64,000 nt of DNA from Streptomyces oceani (GTDB taxonomy: Bacteria; Actinomycetota; Actinomycetes; Streptomycetales; Streptomycetaceae), in assembly GCF_001751245.1 (NCBI RefSeq), contig NZ_LJGU01000113.1:272411-336410 (forward strand). The letters run 5' to 3'. The translations under genes were made by a program, and so were the position numbers. Shown in pieces: positions 18,224-26,580 of the stretch (position 1 is its first letter; every line of letters starts with the position of its first letter). The notes below the pieces were generated by a model that had not been told where the DNA came from, did not search any database, and saw nothing but the letters and a program-made list of their open reading frames with translations.

Positions 18224-19120
18224 TCAGAATCCGAACTGGCCTGCGTTCAGGCTACCTTCGGCCACGATGACGGCGGGACCCGTCATCACGATACGACCGT
18301 CCGCCTCCTCAGCGATAACCAGCCGGCCACCCGGCACATCGACCGTGTACGTGACTCCCGAACCATCCAGGGCTGGGTCAGCGCCGTCCCTACGAGCCGC
18401 GGCGACCATCGCCGCACAGGCCCCCGTGCCGCACGAACGCGTCTCTCCGGCACCCCGCTCGTGCACCCGCAGGGCGATGTGCCGTTCGCCCCGCCTGACG
18501 ACGAACTCGACGTTCACGCCGTCAGGGAAGGTGGTGACCGGAGCGACCGCCGGGGCGGTACGCAGCGCGCCGGCGTCCGCGAGTTCGTCGACGAAGACGA
18601 CGGCGTGCGGGTTCCCCAGGTCCAGCGCGTACGCCGGCCAGGAGCGATCCCCGACGGTGACCGTGACGGCACCGTCCAGCTGCTTCGCCCGCCCCATGTC
18701 CACCGTCACCGCGCCATCCGCCGCCCGCCCCGCGGCGTCGCCGCCGGACGCGCTGGCGCGCACGTGCCGCACTCCGGCCCGGGTCGCGACGGCGAGGTCA
18801 CCGGCGGGGACGAGTCCGGAGCGGACCAGGTGGTACGCGAAGACCCGTAGGCCGTTCCCGCACATCTCGGCGAGACTGCCGTCGCCGTTGCGGTAGTCCA
18901 TGAACCACTCGGCCTCGGACGCCATCTCCCGTGCCTCCGGATGGGCGGCGGAGCGTACGACGCGCAGCAGACCGTCACCCCCGACACCCGCCCGCCGATC
19001 GCAGAGCCGGGCCACCGTCTCCGTGGAGAGGCGGAGCTCGCCAGCGGGATCCGGGAGGATCACGAAGTCGTTCTCGGTGCCGTGTCCCTTGAGGAAGGCC
19101 ACGGGATGCGTGCTGACCAC
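18224..19120 (-). CDS. dapF: Diaminopimelate epimerase
   Basis: 298-residue cofactor-independent epimerase converting LL- to meso-diaminopimelate for lysine and for peptidoglycan precursors. Both catalytic cysteine motifs are present: EMCGNGLRVF and RSCGTGACA. Other family signatures are FLKGHGTENDFVI near the N-terminus and DLGNPHAVVF. Start GTG 19120 has no clear Shine-Dalgarno, but the encoded N-terminus aligns with the family. It is the third gene of a same-strand series miaA, membrane protein, dapF, rshA, hflX. Confidence 0.95.
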   Translation of the reverse strand: MVSTHPVAFLKGHGTENDFVILPDPAGELRLSTETVARLCDRRAGVGGDGLLRVVRSAAHPEAREMASEAEWFMDYRNGDGSLAEMCGNGLRVFAYHLVRSGLVPAGDLAVATRAGVRHVRASASGGDAAGRAADGAVTVDMGRAKQLDGAVTVTVGDRSWPAYALDLGNPHAVVFVDELADAGALRTAPAVAPVTTFPDGVNVEFVVRRGERHIALRVHERGAGETRSCGTGACAAMVAAARRDGADPALDGSGVTYTVDVPGGRLVIAEEADGRIVMTGPAVIVAEGSLNAGQFGF

Positions 19121-19228
19121 GCCGTCGATCGTACGACAGTCCTGGTACGTCCGTGCCCGTCACCCGCGTCGCACCGCGGACCGCGAGCCACCCCGCGGGA
19201 GGCGGCCGCGGGTCGCACACGTCTCGGC

Positions 19229-19753
19229 TCAGTTGAGCCGCGCGACCCGCCACACCGCGAGCGCGGCGGTCGTACCGACGACGAGCGCGTAGAGCAGAGC
19301 GACCCGCCAGTCCGCTCGCTGTCCGGAGCCTGGCTCCGGCAGCCCGGGCCAGGTGTGCCCCACCCGCCGGGCGGCCATGACGCCCCAGCCGGCGGCGCAG
19401 CAGGAGATCAACAGTCCGAGCATCGCCACGACCGCGCCCGACCTACCGCCTGGCTCGAAGGCCAACGGAAAGGCGAACATCAGCGAGCCCAGCGCTCCCA
19501 GCGCGACGATCGGCGCCAGCTGCCACAGCCGCATCCGACGCTGCGGTCGGAGTTCCTGCGGTTCCTCGGCGGGCGGCTCCGCGACGGACTCGTCGCCGTC
19601 CTCCGCTCCTCGGCCGCCGCCGCGCGTCCCGGAGTCACCCGCGGACACCACGGCCTCGGACGGACCGCGCCCGTCACCATAAGCATCGGCACGCCTACTC
19701 TCCGGTACGGAGTCCACTCTGGACTCCTCGCTGTCACGAGGGCCGGCCTCCAT
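19229..19753 (-). CDS. Hypothetical three-helix membrane protein
   Basis: 174-residue protein I cannot assign. The first ~75 residues are acidic, Gly/Ser/Glu-rich and probably disordered. Then come three predicted membrane spans, around LAPIVALGALGSLMFAFPLAF, VVAMLGLLISCCAAGWGVM and VALLYALVVGTTAALAVW, ending VARLN. I chose ATG 19753 because GGGAGGG lies ten bases upstream; a GTG at 19810 would add 19 residues. It sits between miaA and dapF, a position where Streptomyces commonly has a small hypothetical membrane protein. Confidence 0.75.
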   Translation of the reverse strand: MEAGPRDSEESRVDSVPESRRADAYGDGRGPSEAVVSAGDSGTRGGGRGAEDGDESVAEPPAEEPQELRPQRRMRLWQLAPIVALGALGSLMFAFPLAFEPGGRSGAVVAMLGLLISCCAAGWGVMAARRVGHTWPGLPEPGSGQRADWRVALLYALVVGTTAALAVWRVARLN

Positions 19754-19860
19754 CGCCACACGCCCTCCCAACTCCGGCTGCTTGGCTCGAACGATGGTTG
19801 ATGATGGCACGTCCGAACTGCCCGGGCGGCCGCTCGGGGCGTCCCGATGCCATCACGTGA

Positions 19861-20808
19861 TCAGGCTGTAACCGGTCGTTCGAGCAACGACAGCGCGCGG
19901 TCGGTGAGTTCCGTTCGGTCATCGGCCGACCCTGCGAGCCAGTGCACCCGCGGATCGCGCCGAAACCAGGAATCCTGCCGGCGCGCGAACCTCTTGGTGG
20001 CGCGAACGGTCTCCTGCCGCGCTTCCGCTTCGGTGCACTCGCCGGCGAGCGCCGCGAGTATCTGCTGGTACCCCAGGGCCCGGGACGCCGTACGGCCCTC
20101 ACGCAGGCCCTCCGCCTCCAACTGCCGCACCTCGTGAACGAGCCCTTCCCGCCACATCCGGTCGACCCGCGCGGCGATCCTCTCGTCCAACTCCGGTCGC
20201 GCCACGTCAAGACCGATCTGCACCGTGTCGTAGACCGACTCGTGCCCGGGGAGGTTAGCGGTGAAGGGCCGCCCGGTGATCTCGATCACCTCCAGGGCCC
20301 GTACGATGCGGCGGCCGTTGCTGCGGAGGATCGCGCGCGCGGCCTCCGGGTCGGCCTCGGCCAGCCGAGCGTGCAGTGCGTCGGACCCCTGCTCCAGCAA
20401 CTCCTGGTCCAGCCGCTCGCGTACGGCCGGATCGGTACCGGGAAAGTCCAGGGCGTCGACGGCACCGCGCAGGTACAGCCCCGAACCACCGACCAGCACA
20501 GGGACACGCCCCCGTGCCAACAGTCGGTCGATATGGGCCCTGGCCAGGCGCTGGTACTCGGCGACACTGGCGGTGACCGTCACGTCCCAGATGTCCAGCA
20601 GCTGATGTGGCACGCCTTGACGCTCCCGAGGCGTCAGCTTTGCCGTGCCGATGTCCATACCCCGGTAGAGCTGCATGGAGTCGGCGTTGATGACCTCGCC
20701 GCCGAGCCGCCGAGCGAGCTCGACGCCCAAGTCCGACTTGCCGGACGCGGTGGGGCCGACGACGGCGATGACGGGAGCGGCAGAGTCGAGGGAAGTCGGA
20801 CTTTTCAC
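19861..20808 (-). CDS. miaA: tRNA dimethylallyltransferase
   Basis: 315-residue enzyme adding an isopentenyl group to N6 of A37 in tRNAs reading UNN codons; its product is the substrate of MiaB, encoded 1.6 kb away. Walker A is VVGPTASGKSDLG; INADSMQLYRGMDIGTAK and LVGGSGLYLRG are classic. The start is uncertain: GTG 20808 gives VKSPTSLDSAAPVIAVVG, which fits the family, but has no obvious Shine-Dalgarno, while the frame remains open to 20931. Confidence 0.94.
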   Translation of the reverse strand: MKSPTSLDSAAPVIAVVGPTASGKSDLGVELARRLGGEVINADSMQLYRGMDIGTAKLTPRERQGVPHQLLDIWDVTVTASVAEYQRLARAHIDRLLARGRVPVLVGGSGLYLRGAVDALDFPGTDPAVRERLDQELLEQGSDALHARLAEADPEAARAILRSNGRRIVRALEVIEITGRPFTANLPGHESVYDTVQIGLDVARPELDERIAARVDRMWREGLVHEVRQLEAEGLREGRTASRALGYQQILAALAGECTEAEARQETVRATKRFARRQDSWFRRDPRVHWLAGSADDRTELTDRALSLLERPVTA

Positions 20809-21169
20809 GGAGACGATTCTCGCAAATACCGACCGCCCCAAGGGCGGCCGGTCAACGAACCGATTCGCCCCGCCACCCCGGGTGAGCCGGCCCTCGACCG
20901 CTCCGCACTGCGCATAATGCGCCCCACTCACGTATGGTTTGAAGGTGTACAGGCGTTTCCGCCATATATGACCTAATCGTCAGTTTCATCGGGATTTCCG
21001 CGGAGGCGCGGGAGACCACCTGGCGAACGGCGGCGGAGTCGGCCGAGGAGATGGTCCAGGTTCGGCGAGCCAGCCGAGCGGCCGGACCCCGAGCCCGCAC
21101 CGAGAGCTGAGCCTCGGCACCGGCGGGCCGGGGGCGCCCCCACAGACGCCACAACGGAAGGTCACCGCC
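20809..21169. other. Intergenic region between miaA and the antitoxin-like gene
   Basis: 361 bp between divergent genes. An AT-rich patch around 20965-20985 (CCATATATGACC) may hold a promoter. A protein-like frame ending at TGA 21108-21110 (residues like AEARETTWRTAAESAEEMVQ) has no ATG, GTG or TTG start and is not called. Confidence 0.5.
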
Positions 21170-21427
21170 ATGGGTTTCATGGACAAGGTCAAGGGCATGC
21201 TCGGCCAGCACAGCGAGAAGGTCGGCCAGGGCGTGGACAAGGGCGCAGAGACGCTCGACCGCAAGACCGGCGGCAAGTACTCGGACAAGATCCAGTCCGG
21301 CACCGACAAAACCAAGGACAAGGTGGACCGGATGGGCGACCAGAACCGTGGCGACCAGAACCGTGGCGGCGAAAGCCGCGGCGGCGAAGGTACCGGCGGC
21401 GAAAGCCGTGGCGGCGACGCAGCCTGA
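21170..21427 (+). CDS. MT0933-type antitoxin-like small protein
   Basis: 85 residues beginning MGFMDKVKGMLGQHSEKVGQGVDKGAETLDRKTGGKYSDKI, the pattern of the MT0933/Rv0909 antitoxin family, an amphipathic Lys-rich helix of about 50 residues. The rest is a low-complexity tail (GDQNRGGESRGGEGTGGESRGGDAA) encoded by short near-repeats. GGAAGG stands ten bases before ATG 21170. In M. tuberculosis the relative is paired with a toxin gene (Rv0910); no such partner is next to it here, the neighbours being miaA and a LigB-fold gene. Confidence 0.8.
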   Translation: MGFMDKVKGMLGQHSEKVGQGVDKGAETLDRKTGGKYSDKIQSGTDKTKDKVDRMGDQNRGDQNRGGESRGGEGTGGESRGGDAA

Positions 21428-21483
21428 GGTGCTGCGCCCCGCCGCTCCCCGTCCCGTCGGCCGTGGCCGCGGACCTGGCGGTT

Positions 21484-21500
21484 CGCCGGCCCGGCCGGCG
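21484..21500. terminator. Hairpin between convergent genes
   Basis: CGCCGGC-CCG-GCCGGCG, a 17-base perfect dyad between the antitoxin-like gene and the convergent LigB-fold gene, suitable as a shared terminator. Confidence 0.55.
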
Positions 21501-21556
21501 ACCTCACCGTACGCAGCGAGTGAGCCCGGGTCAGGATCGCGGCCCGGTGACGGGTG

Positions 21557-22294
21557 TCAGGACCAGCTGGCGACCAGGTAACCGACGCCGTACGGCGCGT
21601 CCTCGTAGAGCATCCTGCCGGTGAGCCCGGCCCCCTCCGCCGCCCCCGCGAGCACCTGCCAGCTGGAGCGGCCGGCCGCGTGCAGGTCGTACGCCAACTC
21701 CTCGTCCAGTTCTCCGAGGAGGGCCGGGTCCGCGCTGCCCAATGCGCGGGCTGCCGCCGTGTCGAAGGCCAGCGCGCGTTCGTCGAAGTACCCGGGGGCC
21801 TTCAACGTACGACAGGCGCTGCCGTCCCCCAGGACGAGCAGGGCCACCCTGGAGGCGGACCCGGCGAGTTCACGCCCCGCCTCCAGGCAACGATCGCGAC
21901 ACAGCGCCTCGCCGACCCCCAGCCCCTCGACGGGGGCCGCTGTCCAGGCCGTACGCTCCAGCAACCAGCCACCCACCGCGAGAGCGGGTGGCAGCGGGCG
22001 CGCGCTGCCCAGGGTCTCGTCCGCGAGGCCCAGGGTCGCGTACGCCGGACCCAGTGTCACGTCCAGATCCACGCCGTACGGCCGGAAGGAACCGGGGGCT
22101 CCCTGCGGATGCCGGCCACGCTCCGCTTGGTCGGCCGGCCCGACGAGCACCAGCCGGTCGGGGCGCGCCGCCGCCAGCACGGCGATCGCGTCGTAGCAGG
22201 CGGTTCGCGCGTCGTCCATCTCCCCGGCCGCCCCCGCAGCGACCTGCGGTACGAGCAGAGGCGGGCACGGGCAGACAGCTGCGGCGACAAGCAT
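21557..22294 (-). CDS. LigB-fold (class III extradiol dioxygenase superfamily) protein of unknown function
   Basis: 245-residue protein with the opening MLVAAAVCPCPPLLVPQVA and internal LVLVGPADQAE and VALLVLGDGSACRTLKAPGYFDERA. These match the conserved hypothetical LigB-like family found beside miaB in actinobacteria. True class III dioxygenases bind iron with two His and a Glu. Here the usual first-strand HxP becomes CPCPP, with no His in the first 60 residues, so dioxygenase activity is doubtful. It is 102 bp downstream of miaB in the same direction. The function is unknown. Confidence 0.7.
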   Translation of the reverse strand: MLVAAAVCPCPPLLVPQVAAGAAGEMDDARTACYDAIAVLAAARPDRLVLVGPADQAERGRHPQGAPGSFRPYGVDLDVTLGPAYATLGLADETLGSARPLPPALAVGGWLLERTAWTAAPVEGLGVGEALCRDRCLEAGRELAGSASRVALLVLGDGSACRTLKAPGYFDERALAFDTAAARALGSADPALLGELDEELAYDLHAAGRSSWQVLAGAAEGAGLTGRMLYEDAPYGVGYLVASWS

Positions 22295-22396
22295 GGCGCG
22301 CAGCTTAGCGCCGGAGACCGGCCCGGCCCACGGCCACCCCGCACGCCGCGCGGGAAGGCGTCATCCGCCGGCCGAAGCCGCCCGAACCCGACGTGC

Positions 22397-23959
22397 TCAG
22401 CAGGTTCCGCAACCTCCGCTCGCGGCGGGCTGCGGTTCCGGCGCGCCGATGGTCGGCAGCCCCAACAACACTCCGCCACCAGCGGATTCCGCCGTCGGCG
22501 CGGCGTTCCGCAACTCCCAGGCGTCCCCGGCGCGGGTGCGCCGCACCGAGTGGGCTGGCCCCTCCGCCAGCAGGTGGTGCGGAGCCGCGTAGGTGATCTC
22601 CACCGTGACCAGGTCCCCGGGGCGTACGGGGCGCTCCGTGGGCAGGCTCCGCGCCCCTTCGCTCTCCTCCCGCACGCTCGGCACGAAGTGCACCAGCCGG
22701 TTGTCCGGAGCTCGCCCGGACAGGCGCCCCGTGGAGCTGTCCTTACGCCCCTCCCCCTCAGCGACCATGACTTCCAGGACCCGCCCGGTCTGCTTCTGGT
22801 TCTCTTCCCAGGAGATCCGCTCCTGGAGCGCCACCAGCCGTTCGTACCGCTCCTGCACGACCGCCTTCGGAAGCTGTCCCGCCATCTCGGCCGCGGGGGT
22901 CCCGGGCCGCTTGCTGTACTGGAAGGTGAAGGCCTGCGCGAACCGGGCCTCCCGCACCACGTGCAGGGTCTCCTCGAAGTCCGCCTCGGTCTCACCGGGA
23001 AAGCCCACGATGATGTCGGTCGAGATCGCCGCGTCCGGCATCGCCGCCCGCACCTTCTCGATGATGCCGAGGTAGCGCTCCTGCCGGTACGAGCGGCGCA
23101 TCGCCTTCAACACCCGTGAAGATCCCGACTGCAGGGGCATGTGGAGTTGCGGCATGACGTTCGGCGTCTCGGCCATCGCGGCGATCACGTCGTCGGTGAA
23201 GTCCCGCGGGTGGGGCGAGGTGAAGCGAACCCGCTCAAGCCCCTCGATCCGCCCGCAGGCACGCAGCAGCTTGCTGAACGCCTCCCGGTCGCCGATCTCG
23301 CTGCCGTAGGCGTTGACGTTCTGCCCGAGCAGGGTGATCTCGCTGACACCCTCGTCGACCAACGCCTCCACCTCGGCGAGGATGTCACCGGGGCGACGGT
23401 CCTTCTCCTTGCCGCGCAGCTGCGGGACGATGCAGAAGGTGCAGGTGTTGTTGCAGCCGACCGATACGGACACCCAGGCGGCGTACGGACTGTCCCGCCG
23501 TGCCGGCAGTGTGGAGGGGAACGCCTCCAGCGACTCGGCGATCTCGACCTGAGCCTCCCGCTCCACTCGCGCGCGCTCCAGCAGCACCGGCAGCTTGCCG
23601 ACGTTGTGCGTGCCGAACACCACATCCACCCAGGGCGCCTTGCGCACGATGGTGTCGCGGTCCTTCTGGGCCAGGCAGCCGCCCACCGCGATCTGCATCC
23701 CGGGGTCGGCGGCCTTCCGTGGGGCGAGTTGGCCGAGGTTGCCGTACAACCGGTTGTCGGCGTTCTCCCGGACCGCGCAGGTGTTGAACACCACGACGTC
23801 GGCCGGCTCCGCGTCCTCCTCGGCCGCCCGCACGTAGCCCGCGTCCTCGAGCAGGCCGGCCATGCGTTCGCTGTCGTGCACGTTCATCTGGCAGCCGAAC
23901 GTACGGATTTCGTAGCGTCGGCCGCGGTCGTCTCGATCAAGGGTGTCCCGCGCGGTCAT
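22397..23959 (-). CDS. miaB: tRNA-2-methylthio-N6-dimethylallyladenosine synthase
   Basis: 520-residue radical-SAM methylthiotransferase acting on the i6A37 made by MiaA. The N-terminal UPF0004 domain has its three cluster cysteines at about 23 ([13 protein letters not shown]), 61 (NTCAVREN) and 95 (GGCLAQ). The SAM cluster is CNNTCTFC at 169-176. A C-terminal TRAM domain ([15 protein letters not shown]...) binds RNA. I use ATG 23959 ([11 protein letters not shown]); an upstream extension to 24013 is unsupported. The last ~40 residues are a nonconserved Ala/Gly/Pro tail. Confidence 0.95.
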   Translation of the reverse strand: MTARDTLDRDDRGRRYEIRTFGCQMNVHDSERMAGLLEDAGYVRAAEEDAEPADVVVFNTCAVRENADNRLYGNLGQLAPRKAADPGMQIAVGGCLAQKDRDTIVRKAPWVDVVFGTHNVGKLPVLLERARVEREAQVEIAESLEAFPSTLPARRDSPYAAWVSVSVGCNNTCTFCIVPQLRGKEKDRRPGDILAEVEALVDEGVSEITLLGQNVNAYGSEIGDREAFSKLLRACGRIEGLERVRFTSPHPRDFTDDVIAAMAETPNVMPQLHMPLQSGSSRVLKAMRRSYRQERYLGIIEKVRAAMPDAAISTDIIVGFPGETEADFEETLHVVREARFAQAFTFQYSKRPGTPAAEMAGQLPKAVVQERYERLVALQERISWEENQKQTGRVLEVMVAEGEGRKDSSTGRLSGRAPDNRLVHFVPSVREESEGARSLPTERPVRPGDLVTVEITYAAPHHLLAEGPAHSVRRTRAGDAWELRNAAPTAESAGGGVLLGLPTIGAPEPQPAASGGCGTC

Positions 23960-24363
23960 GGCACCAGGGTAGAGGGTTCGCCGCCCTGCCCGCGGAAGTC
24001 GGCATCCTCCCACAACTCGTCACCGCGCGGCTGCCGGTGTCTGGTCTGCACCGGGAACGGCTTACCCGTTCCCGGTCACCGCTCGCCAAAGGTGCAGCTA
24101 CACTCCCGCAGCATGCGTAACGCCACCCCCACAAGCAATGCGCAGAAATTGCACATTCGACGACCGGACACCGACGCGCGCGTCCCCCACGGAATATCGA
24201 CGCGCTATGCGGCGGTTCTCGCTGATTCCCCGGAACTCGTCCTTGGCAATCGCCCTGCGACCGTCAACCGGCATCTCGTACGCCCGGTCGCCGGCCCGAC
24301 GCGGTCCCCCCTCAGCAGCAGAGCTCCAGCGCCGATCCCGGGTCACTCGACCGCGGCGCCGAG
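23960..24363. other. Divergent miaB / NodB-GT2 intergenic region
   Basis: 404 bp without a convincing gene. It contains a perfect inverted repeat (24051-24075) and a lower-GC stretch near 24120-24200. A frame from ATG 24113 to TGA 24367 exists and would overlap the next start as GTGA, but it has no ribosome site and weak third-position GC, so I do not call it. Confidence 0.55.
24051..24075. promoter_or_regulatory. Perfect 10-bp inverted repeat upstream of miaB
   Basis: CCGGGAACGG-CTTAC-CCGTTCCCGG. It lies between two divergent starts, about 92 bp before miaB and 290 bp before the NodB-GT2 gene, so it is not a read-through terminator for a known upstream gene. It could be an operator or a leader hairpin of miaB. 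Confidence 0.5.
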
Positions 24364-26580
24364 GTGAGCGGGCGCCCGGCAAAGGGCCGTCACCGGCTGT
24401 CACGGAATCCGCGGGGACACTGGCTCCTGCTGGCCGTCGTCGTCCCCGTGATGTTCGCGGCGCTGCTCTTCGAGGGCTGGACCAAGCACGAGGTGGACGC
24501 CGCGACGAGTCCGCCGGACTGCACGGCTCCGGCCCCTCGGGAGGTACGGGACGGCGGCCCGGTGCTGCGTGACGACGGCGGAGGACTGACCACCGCCTCG
24601 ATGCCGAAACGCACCGTCGCGCTCACCTACGACGGCGGCCCCGACCCCGAGTGGACCCCACGCCTGCTCGACCTGTTGGACCGGCACGACGCGCGAGCCA
24701 CCTTCTTCCTGTCCGGCGCCCAGGCGGCCCGGCACCCGGAGTTGGTCCAGCGGATACGCGCGGAGGGGCACGAGATCGGGTCCCACACCTACACCGGTGG
24801 CGACCTGGCCTCGGCCTCCGAAATGCGTTCCCGGCTCGAACTGTCCCTGACGCGAACCGCGCTGGCCGGCACCGTGGGCGTACACACCAAATTGTTGCGA
24901 ATGCCACAGACGACGACGCCCGACACGTTGTGCGGCGCCAAATGGAAAGCCGCACAACGTGTCCTCGATCAGGGCTATCTACTTGTCGCCGCCGACCCGC
25001 AGTCCCGGAAACCGGCGAAAGGCGCGATCCGGCAATACAGCCAGACGAGTCTCGCGTACAAGGAGACCAAACGGCTGTTGAACAACGAGAACATCAGCGA
25101 GTTCACCACTGTGACGGCGGGCATCGGCACGCCGTCCACCAACACCCCCACCTCGCACGTGGAACGCTGGAAGGGGACGGCCCTGCTGTGGGCCCAGAAG
25201 CTCGGTCACGCCTTCGCCGGAAGCATGATCTGGGTGCTGGCGCTCGCGGGCGCCCTGGGGCTGTCCCGACTGTTGTTCCTCGTGCTGTTCGCTCGCGCGC
25301 ACGTACGGCGGCTGGAGCGCTTCCGTCCCGGTGCGCCCTGGCTGCGGGAGGTCAACCAGCCGATCACCGTCCTGATACCGGCCTTCAACGAGGAGGCCGG
25401 TATCGAGTCCACCATCCGCTCCCTGCTCGGCTCCCAGCACGTACGCCTACAGATCATCGTGATCGACGACGGCTCCACGGACCGGACCAGCCAACTCGCG
25501 GCTGCCGTACGGGACCCCCGGGTGACGGTCGTACGGCAGCCGAACTCCGGCAAGGCGGCGGCCCTCAACACCGGGTTGGCGCACGCCCAGCACGACCTGG
25601 TGGTCATGGTGGACGCGGACACCGTCTTCGATCCGGAGGCGATGTACCGACTCATCCAGCCGCTCGCGCACCCCGCCGTAGGCGCGGTGTCTGGCAACAC
25701 GAAAGTCGGCAACCGCCGTCGGCTGCTGGGCAGGTGGCAGCACCTGGAGTACGTCTTCGGGTTCAACCTGGACCGGCGGATGTTCGAGGTCCTGGAGTGC
25801 ATGCCCACGGTCCCGGGGGCCATCGGCGCCTTCCGCAGGGACGCGCTCATGGGCATCGGCGGCGTCAGCGAGGACACCCTCGCGGAGGACACCGACCTCA
25901 CCATGGCGCTGTGGCGGGCGGGCTGGCGGGTGGTGTACGAGGAGTCCGCGATCGCCTGGACGGAGGTCCCTGGTTCGCTGCGGCAACTGTGGCGGCAACG
26001 CTACCGCTGGTGCTTCGGCACGCTCCAGGCGATGTGGAAACACCGGCGGGCCATGCTCGAGGTGGGGCCGGCCGGTCGCTTCGGCCGTCGCGGCCTCACG
26101 TATCTCGCGGTCTTCCAGGTGGCGCTGCCCCTGCTGGCCCCGATCATCGACCTGTTCGCCATCTACGGCACCCTCTTCCAGGACCCGATGCGCTCCCTGA
26201 CCGTCTGGTTGGCCTTCCTGGCCGCCCAACTGGTCTGCGCCGGATACGCGTTGCGTCTGGACGGGGAACGGCTCCGTTCCCTGTGGGTCATGCCCGCCCA
26301 GCTGATCGTCTATCGGCAGCTGATGTATCTGGTGGTGATCCAGTCGATCGTCACCGCGCTGCTCGGCACTCGGTTGCGCTGGCACCGGATGCACAGGTCC
26401 GGCACGGCGGCCCAGGAGATCGGTCAGCCCGTGCCTCTGGCGGAGCTCAGCGAGACGGCACCACCCCCACCACCACCCCCACAGCACACCAATGTCCCCC
26501 CACCACTGATCGGCGGTCGGAGTGAACGGCAACAACTGGCACCCTGGCCCGACGGGGCCAGGAGCCATACCGGGGCATGA
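24364..26580 (+). CDS. Membrane GT2 glycosyltransferase fused to a degenerate NodB deacetylase domain
   Basis: 738-residue membrane protein. One N-terminal membrane span (about 19-37) leads to a NodB-like domain (80-260) outside the cell, a second span (285-310), then a processive GT2 domain (LIPAFNEE, IDDGSTDRT, VDADT, AEDTD, QRYRW) and three or four C-terminal spans. The catalytic domain resembles poly-N-acetylglucosamine or hyaluronan-type synthases. In the NodB part the metal and catalytic motifs are broken: YDGGP (90-93) for FDDGP, HTYTG (141-145) for HTxxH, RMPQ for RPPY, and no LLHDG motif. The start GTG 24364 is weakly supported. It overlaps the next gene by 59 bp. Confidence 0.88.
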   Translation: MSGRPAKGRHRLSRNPRGHWLLLAVVVPVMFAALLFEGWTKHEVDAATSPPDCTAPAPREVRDGGPVLRDDGGGLTTASMPKRTVALTYDGGPDPEWTPRLLDLLDRHDARATFFLSGAQAARHPELVQRIRAEGHEIGSHTYTGGDLASASEMRSRLELSLTRTALAGTVGVHTKLLRMPQTTTPDTLCGAKWKAAQRVLDQGYLLVAADPQSRKPAKGAIRQYSQTSLAYKETKRLLNNENISEFTTVTAGIGTPSTNTPTSHVERWKGTALLWAQKLGHAFAGSMIWVLALAGALGLSRLLFLVLFARAHVRRLERFRPGAPWLREVNQPITVLIPAFNEEAGIESTIRSLLGSQHVRLQIIVIDDGSTDRTSQLAAAVRDPRVTVVRQPNSGKAAALNTGLAHAQHDLVVMVDADTVFDPEAMYRLIQPLAHPAVGAVSGNTKVGNRRRLLGRWQHLEYVFGFNLDRRMFEVLECMPTVPGAIGAFRRDALMGIGGVSEDTLAEDTDLTMALWRAGWRVVYEESAIAWTEVPGSLRQLWRQRYRWCFGTLQAMWKHRRAMLEVGPAGRFGRRGLTYLAVFQVALPLLAPIIDLFAIYGTLFQDPMRSLTVWLAFLAAQLVCAGYALRLDGERLRSLWVMPAQLIVYRQLMYLVVIQSIVTALLGTRLRWHRMHRSGTAAQEIGQPVPLAELSETAPPPPPPPQHTNVPPPLIGGRSERQQLAPWPDGARSHTGA

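Noticed and set aside
20950..21110. Protein-like frame (SFIGISAEARETTWRTAAESAEEMVQ...) between miaA and the antitoxin-like gene
   Set aside because: No ATG, GTG or TTG start is available after the last upstream stop; possibly a decayed gene, but not supportable.
24113..24367. 84-codon frame (MRNATPTSNAQKLHIRRP...) ending with a GTGA overlap onto the NodB-GT2 start
   Set aside because: The overlap is suggestive, but there is no ribosome site, third-position GC is lower than neighbours, and the sequence looks like leader DNA.
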